From Liolophura sinensis (lineage: Eukaryota > Mollusca > Polyplacophora > Chitonida > Chitonidae): 64,000 bases of DNA. The number at the start of each line of letters is the position of its first letter. Positions within the stretch are counted from its first letter, which is position 1. A program made the translations under genes and the position numbers. Positions 19,080 through 32,029 of this stretch are shown here, in pieces. The notes under the pieces are model-generated. The model was not told the DNA's origin and ran no database searches. It saw only the letters and a list, made by a program, of their open reading frames with translations. The stretch is from assembly GCF_032854445.1 (NCBI RefSeq), contig NC_088305.1, forward strand, positions 7,631,606 to 7,695,605, read 5' to 3'.

Positions 19080-20093
19080 TTATTTCTTACAAACATTTCG
19101 AAAAAATAGTTTTATGCCCTTTCTAATCTTGCTGGTCATAAAAATCATACCACATGCATGCTGTGTTGCACTGAGGCCTAACATTACCGACCACACAGCG
19201 TTCAGAACAGCTGGGTTGGAACAGTGCGTGTAGCAATGAAGCATAACAAGTGTTACGGTCACAAACGGACCGTAGAAAAACATCATACTGAAAGCCAGCA
19301 AGATACAGTTTCTGTTCCTTTTCCTGGACAATTCTCGGACTCTCTCAGACGCATCTGTACTCTGAGCAGCATTGTCTGTAACGGCCATGATTTGGACTTG
19401 GATGCTTCGACTCTTTTTGTTGGCAACTGCTATCATTACGGGGCTCAACACGACCACGATTAGATCGGCTGGGACGACTATTCCGTATGTAAAGAGGTAA
19501 AGAAACCACCTGGGATAAACTGACCAATCACAACTTGGGAGGTACTTTGTCCTACTCCCCACGGCCAGCTTGACCTCTCCGGTTTGGGAGTGGATAAAAA
19601 TGGCCGTAAGTGTCGCTATGGCAACAACTGGTAAAACGATGGAAAGAGCAATTCCAACCAAGCCCGACCTGTTGGCCGTCATTCCAGGACGTAATATTTC
19701 CATGTTCAGTACAACGGCACAGTAAGATGTAATGGATATACTTACAACAACAACAACGATCTGTAGACTGCAAACAACGAAACAACTAGTTGTATGTTGA
19801 AGAATAGAGGCCGAGTGAAGAAAAAGCAAGGACAACGGCATCATTATGACTGCCACTAACACTCCACCGAAATGAGAAAACACCATTAATTCCTTGTTGT
19901 GTAAAAGGTCGTCGCTGAAGATATGTCCGACGATTACCAAGACTGTAGATGTGAGAGCGATGCAGGCGATGACGACAACAACAACGCTGAGTGGCGCAAT
20001 GACCGAAAGGGACAACTCGCTGGATAAAGCTGGTGTTGAATTCATCATGGACTGGGTAAATTTTATGAATATAACTGGTGTCGAATTCATCAT
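19080..20093 (-). CDS. GPCR2-A, divergent 7TM receptor (337 aa)
   Basis: Intronless plasma-membrane 7TM receptor. I start at MMNSTPVIF because this point is conserved in GPCR2-C and gives equal lengths (337 aa); the frame is open 53 codons further up. The N-terminus holds a duplicated MMNSTP block with several N-glycosylation sites. Membrane segments follow at about residues 29-56, 68-93, 105-130, 143-168, 195-222, 258-286 and 296-316. C in TSCFVV (TM3) and C in CDWSVYP (loop 2) could pair. No DRY (NMEILRP at that place) and no NPxxY. The third inner loop is basic with KKSRSIQVQI and VRELSRKRNRN. It lies on the same strand as FReP-A, and its coding region starts about 2.1 kb past the FReP-A stop-to-start block. 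The ligand cannot be told from sequence. Confidence 0.87.
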   Translation of the reverse strand: MMNSTPVIFIKFTQSMMNSTPALSSELSLSVIAPLSVVVVVIACIALTSTVLVIVGHIFSDDLLHNKELMVFSHFGGVLVAVIMMPLSLLFLHSASILQHTTSCFVVCSLQIVVVVVSISITSYCAVVLNMEILRPGMTANRSGLVGIALSIVLPVVAIATLTAIFIHSQTGEVKLAVGSRTKYLPSCDWSVYPRWFLYLFTYGIVVPADLIVVVLSPVMIAVANKKSRSIQVQIMAVTDNAAQSTDASERVRELSRKRNRNCILLAFSMMFFYGPFVTVTLVMLHCYTHCSNPAVLNAVWSVMLGLSATQHACGMIFMTSKIRKGIKLFFRNVCKK

Positions 20094-21159
20094 GAACCGG
20101 ATGGAGTCTGATCGTATGCGAGGAAAAAAAACCCGAACGAACGCACACTTTAGAAATAGTGTTGAATATCCGCTAAGTCTCTGCATAAACACCAGGCGAA
20201 AAATGTTGTGGGCAGTTGTACAAATATGCACAGCCAGCTGATCGAGGTACATCGCCTGATAGACGCACGTGAAATTCTGTCGGAATCACTGCGACACAAA
20301 CAGCGCTAGCGTCGTAAGGGGAGTAGTTTATCGATGTTATGGAAACAAAGAAGGCCGTACATGTATTTACTGGGAATGTGACTTGCTTTTATGTCGGTAT
20401 TATGTCTTCATCGATTACTGATAGCGTGCGTGAATGACAAACTTAAAGCAAGAGTCATCAAAGAAAATGGACGTCCTAAGTTATTTAAAAAAAGTTCATA
20501 TATCACAATTAACTGTGATTTCTCCGAGACGAAATTGATATTTAAGCTAGTATTAGCTGATCCATGTGATGGATGTTACATTGTTGCCATGGCACTGAAA
20601 AGAGATGCCAGATAAACACAATATGGCAGATTAGATGTATAAATAGAAAAACAAAACACATTTTGAAAGAAAAAAAAACAAACAAGCTAGGAGTACAAAT
20701 ATAGCAACAAGTGAATAGTTTTCATTCTGAAAATATGTATCTCTGGTTAACATTTGCACCTCTTAACGTTTCCCGCAAAACGAATATCGACCGATTAAAA
20801 AAAATTATGACAGAGGTGACAACGCTGTCGATGGCCAGTACATTATTCAAAACGCCTTGTTGTACTTGGTTGTCAAGATTTAATACAACGAATACGTACG
20901 TGCATTGTTTTTCGTTGCTCGCAGAGTAGCTTGAATTTTTCATCAACAACATCTATGTGAAATTCGGGCAACTATACATCCCTAATTTCGAGACCGTACT
21001 CAAGAATTTCTCACTTGTAAGAAGGTAGGCTGTTTTATGGGCGGGGGCAACCGGAAGTTGTCGTAGGACCAGCATATAATCTCCATGTCAGATCACCTGT
21101 TAGAACGAATGATTCGGGCCACTTGAATGATTAGTTAACTTAAATCGAAAGGTTGATGA

Positions 21160-21400
21160 TACCGAGGTACCGAAAACAATGGCTAGATAAGCTCGAGGAT
21201 TCGTTGTACGAGGCCTGGGATTGAACCAACATCTCGGATGTCCAACAGATGAATGACATGAAGCACTAAGCCACCAAGGCTTCCGCTCTCCACCCGGACC
21301 TCACAACCTTGGATTGTAAGTAGCAGATCGAAAATACCAGAGGTGCCATCCCTATGATTTGATCGCTTCACCTATTCCCGTCACGCGTTTACAAATCCAT
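21160..21400 (-). mobile_element. SINE-3, tRNA-derived
   Basis: On the minus strand it reads gaagccttggtggcttagtg (A-box-like) and gatgttggttcaatcccagg (B-box-like). A second copy lies at 57730-57985 in the matching place of unit C, so it predates the duplication. Confidence 0.65.
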
Positions 21401-21544
21401 TAAGAATACATTGGACTTATTTATTTATTCATTCATTTATTTATTTTATTTTATGCTGCTGTCGCACGCTAACCACTTCGTGGAAGAACACTTAGATTAA
21501 TTTTTCGTATTCATGACAATTTTAGTTGGTGTAAAGATCGTCGT

Positions 21545-21890
21545 CTTCGGTGGTATAATGGTTAGAGCGTCCGCCTCGAAGTCGAGAGACTCAAAATGTC
21601 TTTGAAAATTGTAATTATTGCTGCCTCGCTTGGCGCTCATCACTGAGACGCTAGAGCAAGGAAACAGGACTCCTTGGTTCTGTGTCAATATAGTGTGACA
21701 GGTTGGAGTGTCATGTCTGGTGTCTGCGGCATGATACCTCAGTGACGGCAGTACTTTGGCGGCATGTATTCCCCGTCAAAAAAGACCAAATCTATGTGCA
21801 CACATACCTAACAACTCATCGTCGTCATGTCACAGAAACATTATTAAGTAGGACGTTAAACACCATGCATACATATATGCATACATACGT
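21545..21890 (+). mobile_element. SINE-2 with tRNA-like head
   Basis: Head tcggtggtataatggttaga-gcgtccgc, body gctgcctcgcttggcgctca, ggagtgtcatgtctggtgtc, cagtactttggcggcatg, tail gtaggacgttaaacaccatg followed by cata repeats. The most complete member of this family here. Confidence 0.78.
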
Positions 21891-22059
21891 CGTCGCAAGT
21901 GTTTGTTTGTTTGTTTTTTGTATGGCGATCTCATATACTGAATACATTCTGTAAAAAACACAAGGAACAATTACACCATATGCAGGTCCGTAGGGAAACC
22001 AAGTTAGAGCAATTAAATACCTTAAAATGTTGGTTTTAAGATCGATAAAGAAAAACTTG

Positions 22060-22560
22060 TTTTAACATTTTGTAGTGTGATAGAAGGCAGAACGGCAGAT
22101 AAATACGATTAAAAACGTACAGCATAGAGAGTAAAACCAGAACAGCCATAACAGTGTGATAACCGGTAAATGGTCACTCGGTTTTATTCTAACAGTTTGT
22201 GTAAATGCATAAACAGTAGCAATTTACACGACCAATAGCACCATGGCTTAAGTAGTTAAAGAAAAATGCAGTCATATCAGAGTTATTTAGTTCACCAGCA
22301 GAGGTTGTTTAGTCCACCAGCAGAATCCTGGTTTGTGCAAGAATACAATATAATTAAAGACGTACCGCATAGAGGTAGTAAGATAGCTGACAATCGGTCA
22401 CACGTAACCAGAGAAATACGGCCTCTTGTCAATTTAACACAGTAAGGGTTTGTTTCTAACTGCTCATGTATACACATCATGTAAATGCATAAACAGTAGC
22501 AATTTACACGCCCCTTTGCACCATGGTTTAAGCAGAATTAGGTAAAAAAAACAGTCTAGT
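22060..22560 (+). repeat. Two adjacent R4 repeats
   Basis: Two partial R4 copies in tandem, each with the cagcatagagagtaaaacca type start and the aatgcataaacagtagcaat block. The unit C match is at 58090-58745. Confidence 0.65.
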
Positions 22561-23074
22561 TCATTGGGTGAACTGTGTACAGAGTTACACCTGACCAACC
22601 AAATGTATATGCTATATCAAATTATGACAAGACGCTTCGTTCTAAATTTCTGTACTCTTAAGGGAAGAGAGGTTGGTCAGGTCAAATGTTCCGTCTCTAT
22701 CAGTAGGCAACATGGTGGCATTCTTGGACCTGGAACATATATATAGGACATGATTAGCTTACACGAACATGTAAGCAGTCGTGTTTAGTCACAATGCCAC
22801 AGCTAAAGGTATAGATGGCGTCATGGCGAATGTTGGATTGCTCCGCAAACAAAAGCTTCGCGGATACAAATAAAACCAAATACCCTTGTTGGTACGTCCG
22901 TTTTCGCCGACAAATGTCGCACGTGTATTAATGTAGAAATCAACCTTTATTTCAATTCTACAGATTCGATTTCAACAAACTGTTCTTAATTTTCGCATAC
23001 GAAAGCAACAAAAATTATCGTAGAATATGCAATCATCAAATCTTGTTAAGCCTATTCTGTAAACAATAGTGCTC

Positions 23075-23210
23075 CGTTTATTTATTTATTTGATTGGTGT
23101 TTTACGCTGCACTCAAGAATGTTTCACTTATACGATGACGGCCAGCATTATGGTGGAAGGAAACCGGGCGGAGCCCGGAGAAAACCCACGACCGTCTGCA
23201 GGTTTGGTGC
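23075..23210 (-). mobile_element. SINE-1 fragment
   Basis: Tail side only: tatttgattggtgttttacg, gtttcacttatacgatgacg, gccagcattatggtggaagg, acccacgaccgtctgcaggt. The unit C match at 59866-59955 carries an internal loss. Confidence 0.8.
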
Positions 23211-23999
23211 GTTTATAAACACGTTTATGTTACAGTTTGTAAACGTGTCCTGCTGTATAATCATAAAAACTATGTTTAGTGACAACTTAGTCGTGTATTA
23301 CATGTTTACTATGTAAACACATCACATGTTTACAAAAGTACGCACTCTTACGAATTTGCGCATTTTTACACTAAATATTCACACGAAACCATGCCAACCG
23401 GACTATTTATGCCAGGCCTACATGGAAATCTACACCACATTACTAAATAAACATTTCACATATTTAGACAAGTATAAAAATACATGTCTGTAGTAACTAA
23501 ACATAGTTTTTTATCATAATACACCAGGACATGTTTTCAAACTCTAACAGAAAGTTGTTTATAAATGGAAAACTAAGTTTTTCAGAGTACTATGAATGTG
23601 ACAGTTTTAATACATATTTTCACAATAAATCACTGAGTATTTTGTCCCTGTGGTTTTGTGCAACCTAGATCCATATGTAGCTTCCACAGAAGAACCACCC
23701 AAATCCCCGTGGACAGATTCTACAATGGGATTTTTAACTTATGTCCAAATTTCCAAACATCAATACAATACCCAGCTAAGTTCCATGATGTTTAAATTCT
23801 AAACACTTATTTTGACAAAACCCCTACTATTTTTTCCACAATATCAGGTCCCGTGAATAAAAAAAAATTCACATAACAATATTCAGTCAGAAAATATCTT
23901 TATCGTATAAGTGCAATATTTTTGAGTACGGGTCGCTATGGATGCATTGAATGTTACACAAATATACTTTCGCTAGACATTCTGACTAAACCAAGTATC

Positions 24000-24900
24000 A
24001 TTTACTTCCTAAGACATCCCTGCAGATAATTATACACTGACGTACATCCATATTGGAAACATACCTGCAAATAACAATATATAATATATAACAATTCGTA
24101 TTTGACCGGATAGAAGCATTACATGACATACCTGGATAACTGCCTCTATCAGACAAGACGCGATCCAAATACTGTTTATGACAGCCTGGACAGGGCAGTG
24201 CAACATCAACAAAGTTGTAGGAAACAGGCAGTATATAAACCAAATGTTAGACACAGAGGCCCGTATCGTCGTTTTGACAGCATACTCAATCTCTTAATGG
24301 CTTCTTCACTGTATGGGGCTTTTTCTGATACCGACTCTATCTGGGCTTCAATGCTTCTCGCTTTTTGTCTGGCAAAGAGCAGAATGTTAATATTCAGCGA
24401 TAATACAATAAAGCATGCAGGGAGATACAATACATAGGCGATTACGTATGCAAACCACGACAGGAAAACAGACCAGTCGCTTGCATCATATGGGGTGGTG
24501 GAATTCACGGTTGTCTCCCTTCAACTAATGTCGATGAAAGTAACAGAACACACTTGCACGTAAACAAATGGGAGAACTCCAGTAAGGAGCATGCTGATTT
24601 TAATGGACTTCCATTTCTTCTCCAAAATATCCAGGATAAAACATATTTCTGTTCCATACCATATTCGTGTCAAGTAAATTTAAAATGTACACAAGAACAG
24701 CACTTATCTGTCTCTCACAACTGTCATGAAATTGGCCTGAAATTATTCACAACGGTAAATATTTTCGAACGTACATCATCTTCAAAAGATATGAATTAAT
24801 GAGAACAAGGGAGTTAACTGCCATGGAGGCAGCAGCAAACGAGACTATCAGAATAGTGAGGGACAAGACCGCGCGCTCAGGTAGAGCCCCGCACACCATT
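24000..24900 (-). pseudogene. GPCR2-like pseudogene, unit A
   Basis: Minus strand from about 24880: a TM1-like stretch (VLSLTILIVSFAAASMAVNS), then frame breaks and stops where TM2 and TM3 should be, a TM4-like stretch (SMLLTGVLPFVYVQVCSV), a stop just before TVNSTTPYDASDWSVF, then TM5 and the third loop with ARQKARSIEAQI, as in ANKKSRSIQVQI of GPCR2. A frameshift near 24250 leads to NIWFIYCLFPTTLLMLHCP and VINSIW. The order matches GPCR2 and TM3 is shortened. Several stops are shared with the unit C copy, so it was dead before the duplication. Confidence 0.78.
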
Positions 24901-25905
24901 TTTGTTGTTATTGATGTTGTTGTCACAAAAGACTACATACCCTGTGTTATATCGAGACTCAGCTTTGCCACCGACCTTATGTCTGAAATAGTTTCAACAA
25001 TTTGCTGAAATGTTTCAGGCAAAAGCAGTTAGCCAGAGTTACAGAAAAGACGAAGCAAACACAGGCGTCGATCGAAAGCGCACGCGCCAAGAGCAACTCC
25101 GCCTTTGTCCTCTGGACTCTATTTACTCATAATAGGAGGTAATGGGAGTCAGAGTGTATACAAGGACGATCAAATGTTTGCAGACAAACATAAACCGTTC
25201 TCTATACTTTAACGATTAGCTATGAAGTTGAGTGAATTTATTAATGTAATGTATGAACAAGTAATCTATCACAAATTCAAGCCATTATCGGTATACCCGC
25301 ATGACAACTGCATACCTGGGTATTTCGACAGTTATGTTTTGTATTGTGGAAGACGGAATCCTACAGAGCATGGTGAATAGCTACGCAGCTGTAAGAGTGA
25401 TATAGTTAGAAAAAATTATAAATAGAAAAAAATAAGAACAGAACTTTTAAAGTCTTAGTTATGTTAGTAAAGATCTTGTGCGCATGACTTAACAAAAATC
25501 TCGTGCGCACGACACAATAATGCATTTCTGTTGGTCAATTATCTCGTGGGCATGACTTGTATTTATTTATTTTATTTATTTGATTGCTGTTTTACGCCGT
25601 ACACAAGAATATTCCACTTATACGACAGCGGCCAGCAATATGGTGTGTGGAAACCGGGCAGAGCCCGGGGAAAACCCACGACCATCCACAGGTTACTGCC
25701 AGGCCTTCCCACTCACGATCAAGACTTGTATGTGTTTTCTTCTACTTCAATTTTTTTTTCATAACCATGTCACTTTTACGGCTCCATGACTAGCTCTGAG
25801 TTAGGAAGACATTAATAGGATTTTGCAGGAAACAGAAAACATTTCCCAGACATTCTACAGACTATTTGTCACCTACATTCCTATTGACACCAGCTCAAAC
25901 TGTAT
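24901..25905. other. End block of unit A
   Basis: Matches 30460-31390 and 62830-63790. No gene seen. Contains the SINE-1 at 25562-25730. Confidence 0.65.
25562..25730 (-). mobile_element. SINE-1 fragment, unit A end block
   Basis: tttatttgattgctgtttta, acaagaatattccacttata, gaccatccacaggttactgc. Orthologous copies at 31038-31205 and 63418-63605. Confidence 0.82.
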
Positions 25906-25942
25906 ACAGTGTTGTTAGCCTCTGAAAAAATGAAGCATTCCA

Positions 25943-26282
25943 AAACGACAACTAGTAGTCTACGACTAGAAGTAGAAATGTACGATGGGAAGTAGTAATT
26001 TTACGATAGGAAACAGTAATTGTCGATGACGAGTGGTAATCTTTGATGGCAAGTAGTGATTCACGATGACCAGTAGTAATCTACGATTGCGAATAGTAAT
26101 TTGCGATGGTAAATAGTAATCCTTGGTGGCAAGTAGTAATTTATGATGACCAGTAATAATCTACGATTGCGAATAGTAATTTGTGATAGTAACTAGTAAT
26201 CCGTGGTGGCAAGTAGTAATTTACGATAACCAGTAATAATCTAGGACCGCCAGTAGTAATCTATGATGGCGAGTAGTAATCT
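25943..26282. repeat. 20-bp minisatellite, unit B
   Basis: About 17 units, nearly identical to 1-356. Marks the start of unit B. Confidence 0.9.
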
Positions 26283-26299
26283 GCTTGGCCTGGTATTCG

Positions 26300-26430
26300 T
26301 ATAATATGACTGGGTGGGGAGTATGTCAGTTGTCTTCTGCTTTTACTTCAGTTGCGGCAGCATGAAAAACGGTTAAATACGGCGTTAAACCCAAACATTT
26401 ATTCATCCATTCATTCATTCAATGAAATGC
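26300..26430 (+). mobile_element. SINE-2 relic, unit B
   Basis: Same relic as 357-490. Confidence 0.65.
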
Positions 26431-28150
26431 ATTTGTGTTTGGGGATCCAATGAAATAGTTAACGAGCTTTAGTTCCATGTTCATAACATTGACTCTTTGA
26501 AGAAACACCCAGTTTCACCCACTAAATGTGTGCAGAGAACAGAGTAAAGGAGTTACGCCCTTTTGACTACCAGGAGCTTACAGGACATTTACCGCTAGCC
26601 GATTTTCATGTCGTTGGCTAAGATCTGGCACCATGCATACTGTTTACGACAATATAAGTCGAAGGAGCTTTCTACAACTATTACCATTCGTAGTCCGTAA
26701 AGGGCGTTTCAAGTCGATATTCGCAAGATCCATTTCCAAAACAACGTTTAACACTAGCTCCCAAAGACAAAGGTATGTAAGAAATTATACAAATAGGAAA
26801 TAAAGCCAGTAACACACAAGAGAGTAGCGGTCATCAGTTTTCAATGATACCGGGCAGACAGTGGATATTCCAGGCAGTGCTGTTGGAAATGTTTGGACAA
26901 AGATCAACTTCAAAGCCTGAAAACTCAGAATCTCAAGTCTGGCCAGAGATGTCAGCAGGTAAATATGAACACTAATCCTTTAAGAATGATGATCCCCAAC
27001 CCGAGTCCCTGTCCATAATCTTACACTCCCAGTCTATGCTCCTGTAGTATTGTAACCTACATAGTGTACATCCAACTGGAGTCTCCCTGGGAAAAAGCTC
27101 TAATGTTGTTACACTAAAACTTCACACAATACTATCACGATAGATCAACCATGCCACGTCTTATTTTCATCTATGCAAATAATGCTGCTCAGCCGGCACA
27201 AAAGAGCAATCATTGGCGATAATTGTGATTCTTTGTAAAGATTCAACTGTTCCTCCTCGTTTCTCCACAACGTAACCGTGATTTTTGCCATTTCAAGTCA
27301 TTTCCAATTAGCTCTAACTTCGAGAAACAGGCACGACCGAACATCTTCAACATTGATCTGGGACGGGAGATTTGGGTGGGTGGTGGTCTTGAGTAGGCAA
27401 AGAGGGTTGCAGCCCAAGAGATTTGAGTTCAGGGATCGCCCAAGCCCCGAAATCCATTGATTCTCAGATGCCCCGAGATGCATTCTAAGCGATAACCGTG
27501 GGAATAAAATGGGATTGACCTTCGAATTCTGAAGGTGCAGTTTTTCGTACGTATTTAAACCTATATATTGTATTAGGAAGTTTTATGTATAGAACGTTTA
27601 CCCTGGATTTTAATGGCAGTGGTTTTTGTTGTTGTTTTTCTAATTGTTCTTAACTGTCATGCCAAAAGCAAATAATCGTGTGTTTGAAGCAAAATGAATA
27701 CTGTCTGACTGACTGCAATTATCAGGGGCAATACACTGATGAAGGAACAAAATGAACAGCAAGCCTGCATGAAATTAAAACCATTTTAAACTAAATCATT
27801 AAACTCTATTTGTGGGTTGACGTGGCTTGCTTGGGCCTAGGCAGGTAAATATCGGAAATTGTTGAAAACAGACCTCAGCATTCAATTTAATTGTACTAGC
27901 TTGGACCTAAAACACTACCAATATTGTTGATAACACCTGCCTTCAGACTTTAACATTTAATGGATTTATTTTAGTTTAAAATATTTAAAAATAAACATCT
28001 GGTATGGTAAGGCTGGTAAACGGCCCCAATGCAAGAAACTGTGCCCCTCAAGAAACGAAGTTGATTAAAACCGTCACTGATGGCTGCTGACACTTTCGTC
28101 AGGCCACTCCTTTTTTCAACTTTGTTTTAAAAATAAATTTGAATATTTTG
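26431..28150. other. Duplicated spacer, unit B
   Basis: Near-copy of 491-2227. No gene recognised. Confidence 0.6.
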
Positions 28151-28151
28151 T

Positions 28152-28530
28152 GACCCAGGAGCATCTCATCAATGCGGTCGATGTAAGCCCGATTCCAGCT
28201 CATGTTGCCTTCCTCTTCGGCCGTCCGTAAGAAGGTTTGTCAGCAACCTGCCGATGGTCGTGGGTTTCCCCGGGCTCTGTCCAGTTTCCTCTCACTATAA
28301 TACTGGCCGCCGGTGTATAATTGAAATATTCTTGAGTACGGCGTATAACAGCAATCAAATAAATAAACAAATATTTCTTTTAGCGAGTCGTCTACATTCT
28401 CCAGCCGTAAGTGGGAAGCTTTGGCAGCAACATGCAAATGGTCGTGGGTTTCCCCGGTTTTGCCCGGTTTCCTCCCACCATAATCCTGGTCGCCTGCGTA
28501 TAAGTGAAATATTCATGAGTACTTCTGTGC
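28152..28530 (+). mobile_element. Two SINE-1 copies in a row, unit B
   Basis: Same pair as 2228-2605, with the boundary near 28385. Confidence 0.78.
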
Positions 28531-28895
28531 AAGTACTATGAAACACAATGCTTAAACGGTCAAATTTCCAAAAGGGAGAAAAATTATCCAAAAATGAGAA
28601 AGAGAACCCTATAATTAATGTATATGTATTCGGAAAGCAGCAGTTCATGTCATGTTTTGGTTTATTTACTTCGTAACGGTTTATGTGGTTCCAATTTGCT
28701 ATTTCTTATGTGTATTTTAGGGCTCTGTGCACACGTTTATAGGTATCGCTGTAAGTATATTCTGCTCACCAAGCAAGCATCATGCTTATCCAGTTCTCAT
28801 TGCCCAGTTTTTGTTTATTTTATTTTAGTCTCAACAGCAGTCTTCATACAGATTTGCACTCCGTATTGGTTGAAGACGAAGGCCAGACTGCGGAA

Positions 28896-29120
28896 GCCAC
28901 CACACTAGCGTCCTACACCACACTAGCGTCCTCCACCACACTAGCGTCCTCCAACACACTAGCGTCCTCAACCACACTAGCGTCCACCATCACATTAGCG
29001 TCCTCCACCACACTAGCGTCCTCCACCACACTAGCGCCCACCACCATACTTGGGTCCTCCACCACACTAGCGTCCACCACCACACTAGCGTCCTCCACCA
29101 TACTAGCGTCCTCAACCATT
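28896..29120. repeat. 18-bp minisatellite in a Thr/Ser-rich frame, unit B
   Basis: About 12 units. The surrounding plus frame 28782-29135 (117 codons) stays open and ends with the same STIDHLL as the other copies. Confidence 0.8.
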
Positions 29121-29135
29121 GATCATCTCTTATGA

Positions 29136-31037
29136 GTGTATATTACCTAGTTTTCAAAGCAAGTGCATGTCTGTTCGGGTCAAATTTATTCCTTGACGCA
29201 ACTTCAGACAACAGCAGTATTCTGCTTTAATTGACACGAACAGGCAGCGAAAAGTCAGTGTTCTATCAGACAATTCCTGTGATAGCGTAAGGATACGAAC
29301 AGCCAGTGTAGCCTTCATCTGTATGGTGGTGTTTTGCCACTAATTTCTAGCCTCAAAATGACCGTTGCCCCGATTGCCTTTAACATGTGGATGCACAGAG
29401 AGTTGCCACTACAGACACATTCCAGTGACATATTGGTTTCAACTCCTGTCAGTCATTAATAGTAACTATAAGGTGGGGTACATCCTGATCGAGCCGTCAA
29501 TTATGCAGATCGATGAAGGAAAGTTTAAGGTTTTGAGGAGTTTGTGTTGGACATCGCTAGCTTGATTAATTGAAGATGCCTCCACTACTGACTGTTACCA
29601 AGGCAGCAGAAACACAAAGGGCAAGAGAATTTACAAATCCCTTAACCATGGTCCGGTGTGTCATACCATATGCACACATCATACAAATCAAATCTCAAAC
29701 CCATGAGGCATAATTTGCCATGCAGAACTACAAACGTGAGTGACACTTTCTTATCGAGCCAAACAGAACAGAGTTTGCGAAAACTGACACAAACAAAACT
29801 GTTTTTAGTCTTGAAACGGAGACGTGAAACACTGCACTGTGTGCATACTGACACCACATAGCCGTTACATGACACAGTATTACAACGGAGTCAAGTAACA
29901 CCTAATAGTATGAAATACTCATTGACGGTTTAAAGTAATCGATGGTGGTGACAAATAATCCCTGATGGTCTCAAGAATTCATGGACTGTGTCTAATAAAC
30001 ACAGGTGGTGACAAATTAACACGCAGACAGCATTGGGACATCAACGTAATATATATTATAAATCACTCATCACACAAAATAACAGTTCTGTGGCTTGTGG
30101 CAAAACTGACTTACGGTATCTGTCTGAAGTATATACTATATCTTGTAACCAGTGGGGTCACTCACTGCATCTCCGTGCCTACAGCAGGAAAATGGTAAAT
30201 CCCTCAGAGACAGGTAGTCCAAAATATGGGCGGGAACCCTTTGTAATAATAATAATAATCTCCACCTACAGCATAACAAATATGTCATAAAGTTAGTTAC
30301 AACCCTAGCTTGATTGACATTCTGTATGTTTCACTGTCAGTTCATTCCTGGCGATTGGCGATGGTTTACTTCTTCCAATGGTAAACCAAAGCGCCCTTAT
30401 GTGAATGAAAACTTCATCGGAACGTTTTTGAACACAGATATACCTTTTTATACATCGACCCTATGTCTGAAATAGTCAACAATTTGCTGAAATGTTTCAG
30501 GCGAAAGCAGATAGCAAGAGTTACAGAAAAGACGAAGCAAACACAGGCGTCGATCGAAAGCGCACGCGCCAAGAGCTACTCCGCCTTTGTTCGCTGGACT
30601 ATATTTACTCATAATAGGAGATAATGGGCGTCAGAGTGTATACAAGGACGATCAAATGTTTGCGGACAAACATAAACCGTTCTCTATACTTTAACGATTA
30701 GCTATGAAGTTGAGTGAATTTATCAATGTAATGTATGAGCAAGTAATCACAAATTCAAGCCATTATCGGTATACGCGCATGACAACTGCATACCTGGGTA
30801 TTTCGACAATTATGTTTTGTATTGTGGAAGACGCAATCCTACCGAGCATGGCGATTAGCTACGCAGCTGTAAGAGTGACATAGTTAGAAAAAACTATAAA
30901 TAGAAAAAAATAAGAACAGAACTTTTAAAGTCTTAGTTATGTTAGTAAAGATCTTGTGCGCACGACTTAACAAAAATCTCGAGCGCACGACATAATTGTG
31001 CATTTCTGTTGGTCAATTATCTCGTGGGCATGACTTG
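29136..31037. other. Unit B flank with deletion junction near 30443
   Basis: Matches unit A 3229-4605 up to ttttgaacacagatata, then continues as the end block (cgaccctatgtctgaaatag). Everything between is lost. No gene seen. Confidence 0.75.
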
Positions 31038-31205
31038 TATTTATTTATTTTATTTATTTGATTGCTGTTTTACGCCGTACACAAGAATATTCCACTTATA
31101 CGACAGCGGCCAGCAATATGGTGTGAGGAAACCGGGCAGAGCCCGGGGAAAACCCACGACCATTCACAGGTTACTGCCAGACCTTCCCACTCACGATCAA
31201 GACTT
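31038..31205 (-). mobile_element. SINE-1 fragment, unit B end block
   Basis: Same insertion as 25562-25730. Confidence 0.82.
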
Positions 31206-31491
31206 GTATGTGTTTTCTTCTACTTCAATTTTTTTTTCATAACCATGTCACTTTTACGGCTCCATGACTAGCTCTGAGTTAGGAAGACAATTAATAGGAT
31301 TTTGCAGGAAACAGAAAACATTTCCCAGATATTCTACAGACAATTTGTCACCTACATTCCTATTGACACCAGCTCAATCTGTATGCAATCTTGATGGAGG
31401 TCATGCTATTGACCACAGACGACCTTCATGTGCCGCAACATAAACTGGAACCGTGGAATTACCACCGAATGCAGTCAAGGAATATTAGATT

Positions 31492-31722
31492 TATTTATTT
31501 ATTTTTTATTTATTTCATTGGAGTTTTACACCGTACACAAGAATATTTCACATATACGATGGGCGGAAACCGAGCAGAGCTCGAGGGAATTCAGGTTGCT
31601 GGCAGACCTTCCCGGAGAGGAAGCCAGCGTGAGTTGGGCTTGAACTCACAGCGACAGCGCTAATGTGAGGCTTTTGTGTCACTGCCTGCGCTGGCGTGTT
31701 AACCACCTCGACCATGGAGGCC
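31492..31722 (-). mobile_element. SINE-1, full length
   Basis: Runs from a tatttattt tail through gagttttacaccgtacacaa and gcttgaactcacagcgacag to the head ccatggaggcccccag. The same insertion starts at 63885 in unit C and is cut by the window edge. Confidence 0.85.
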
Positions 31723-32029
31723 CCCAGATTAGAATTAATAATATATTACTTATTTCTTTGGTGTAATGTTCAACAATACACGATACAATCTTTCACTTAC
31801 ACCATTGTGGTCAGTATTATGTTGAAGGATACTGGAGTGCTCGCGATAACCCAACGACGTTTGGCAAATTACTGACGAACTTTCTTACGTGTGACGTACT
31901 GATATTTTTCAAACCCATCCTTCAAACCAGCCGTCTACTAAAATCGATGTTCCAGGTCAATAATCGCAAGTCTAATTATCAAAACAACGTTTATCACAAA
32001 CCACCAAAGAACTATGAAAGTATATAAAA

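Larger units (their letters stand above)
20094..23999. other. Spacer between GPCR2-A and the dead receptor
   Basis: No gene seen. Contains SINE-3 (21160-21400), SINE-2 (21545-21890), two R4 copies (22060-22560) and a SINE-1 (23075-23210). 20390-20620 aligns with pieces of 56690-57070, and 23210-24000 with 59950-61220 of unit C. Confidence 0.6.
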
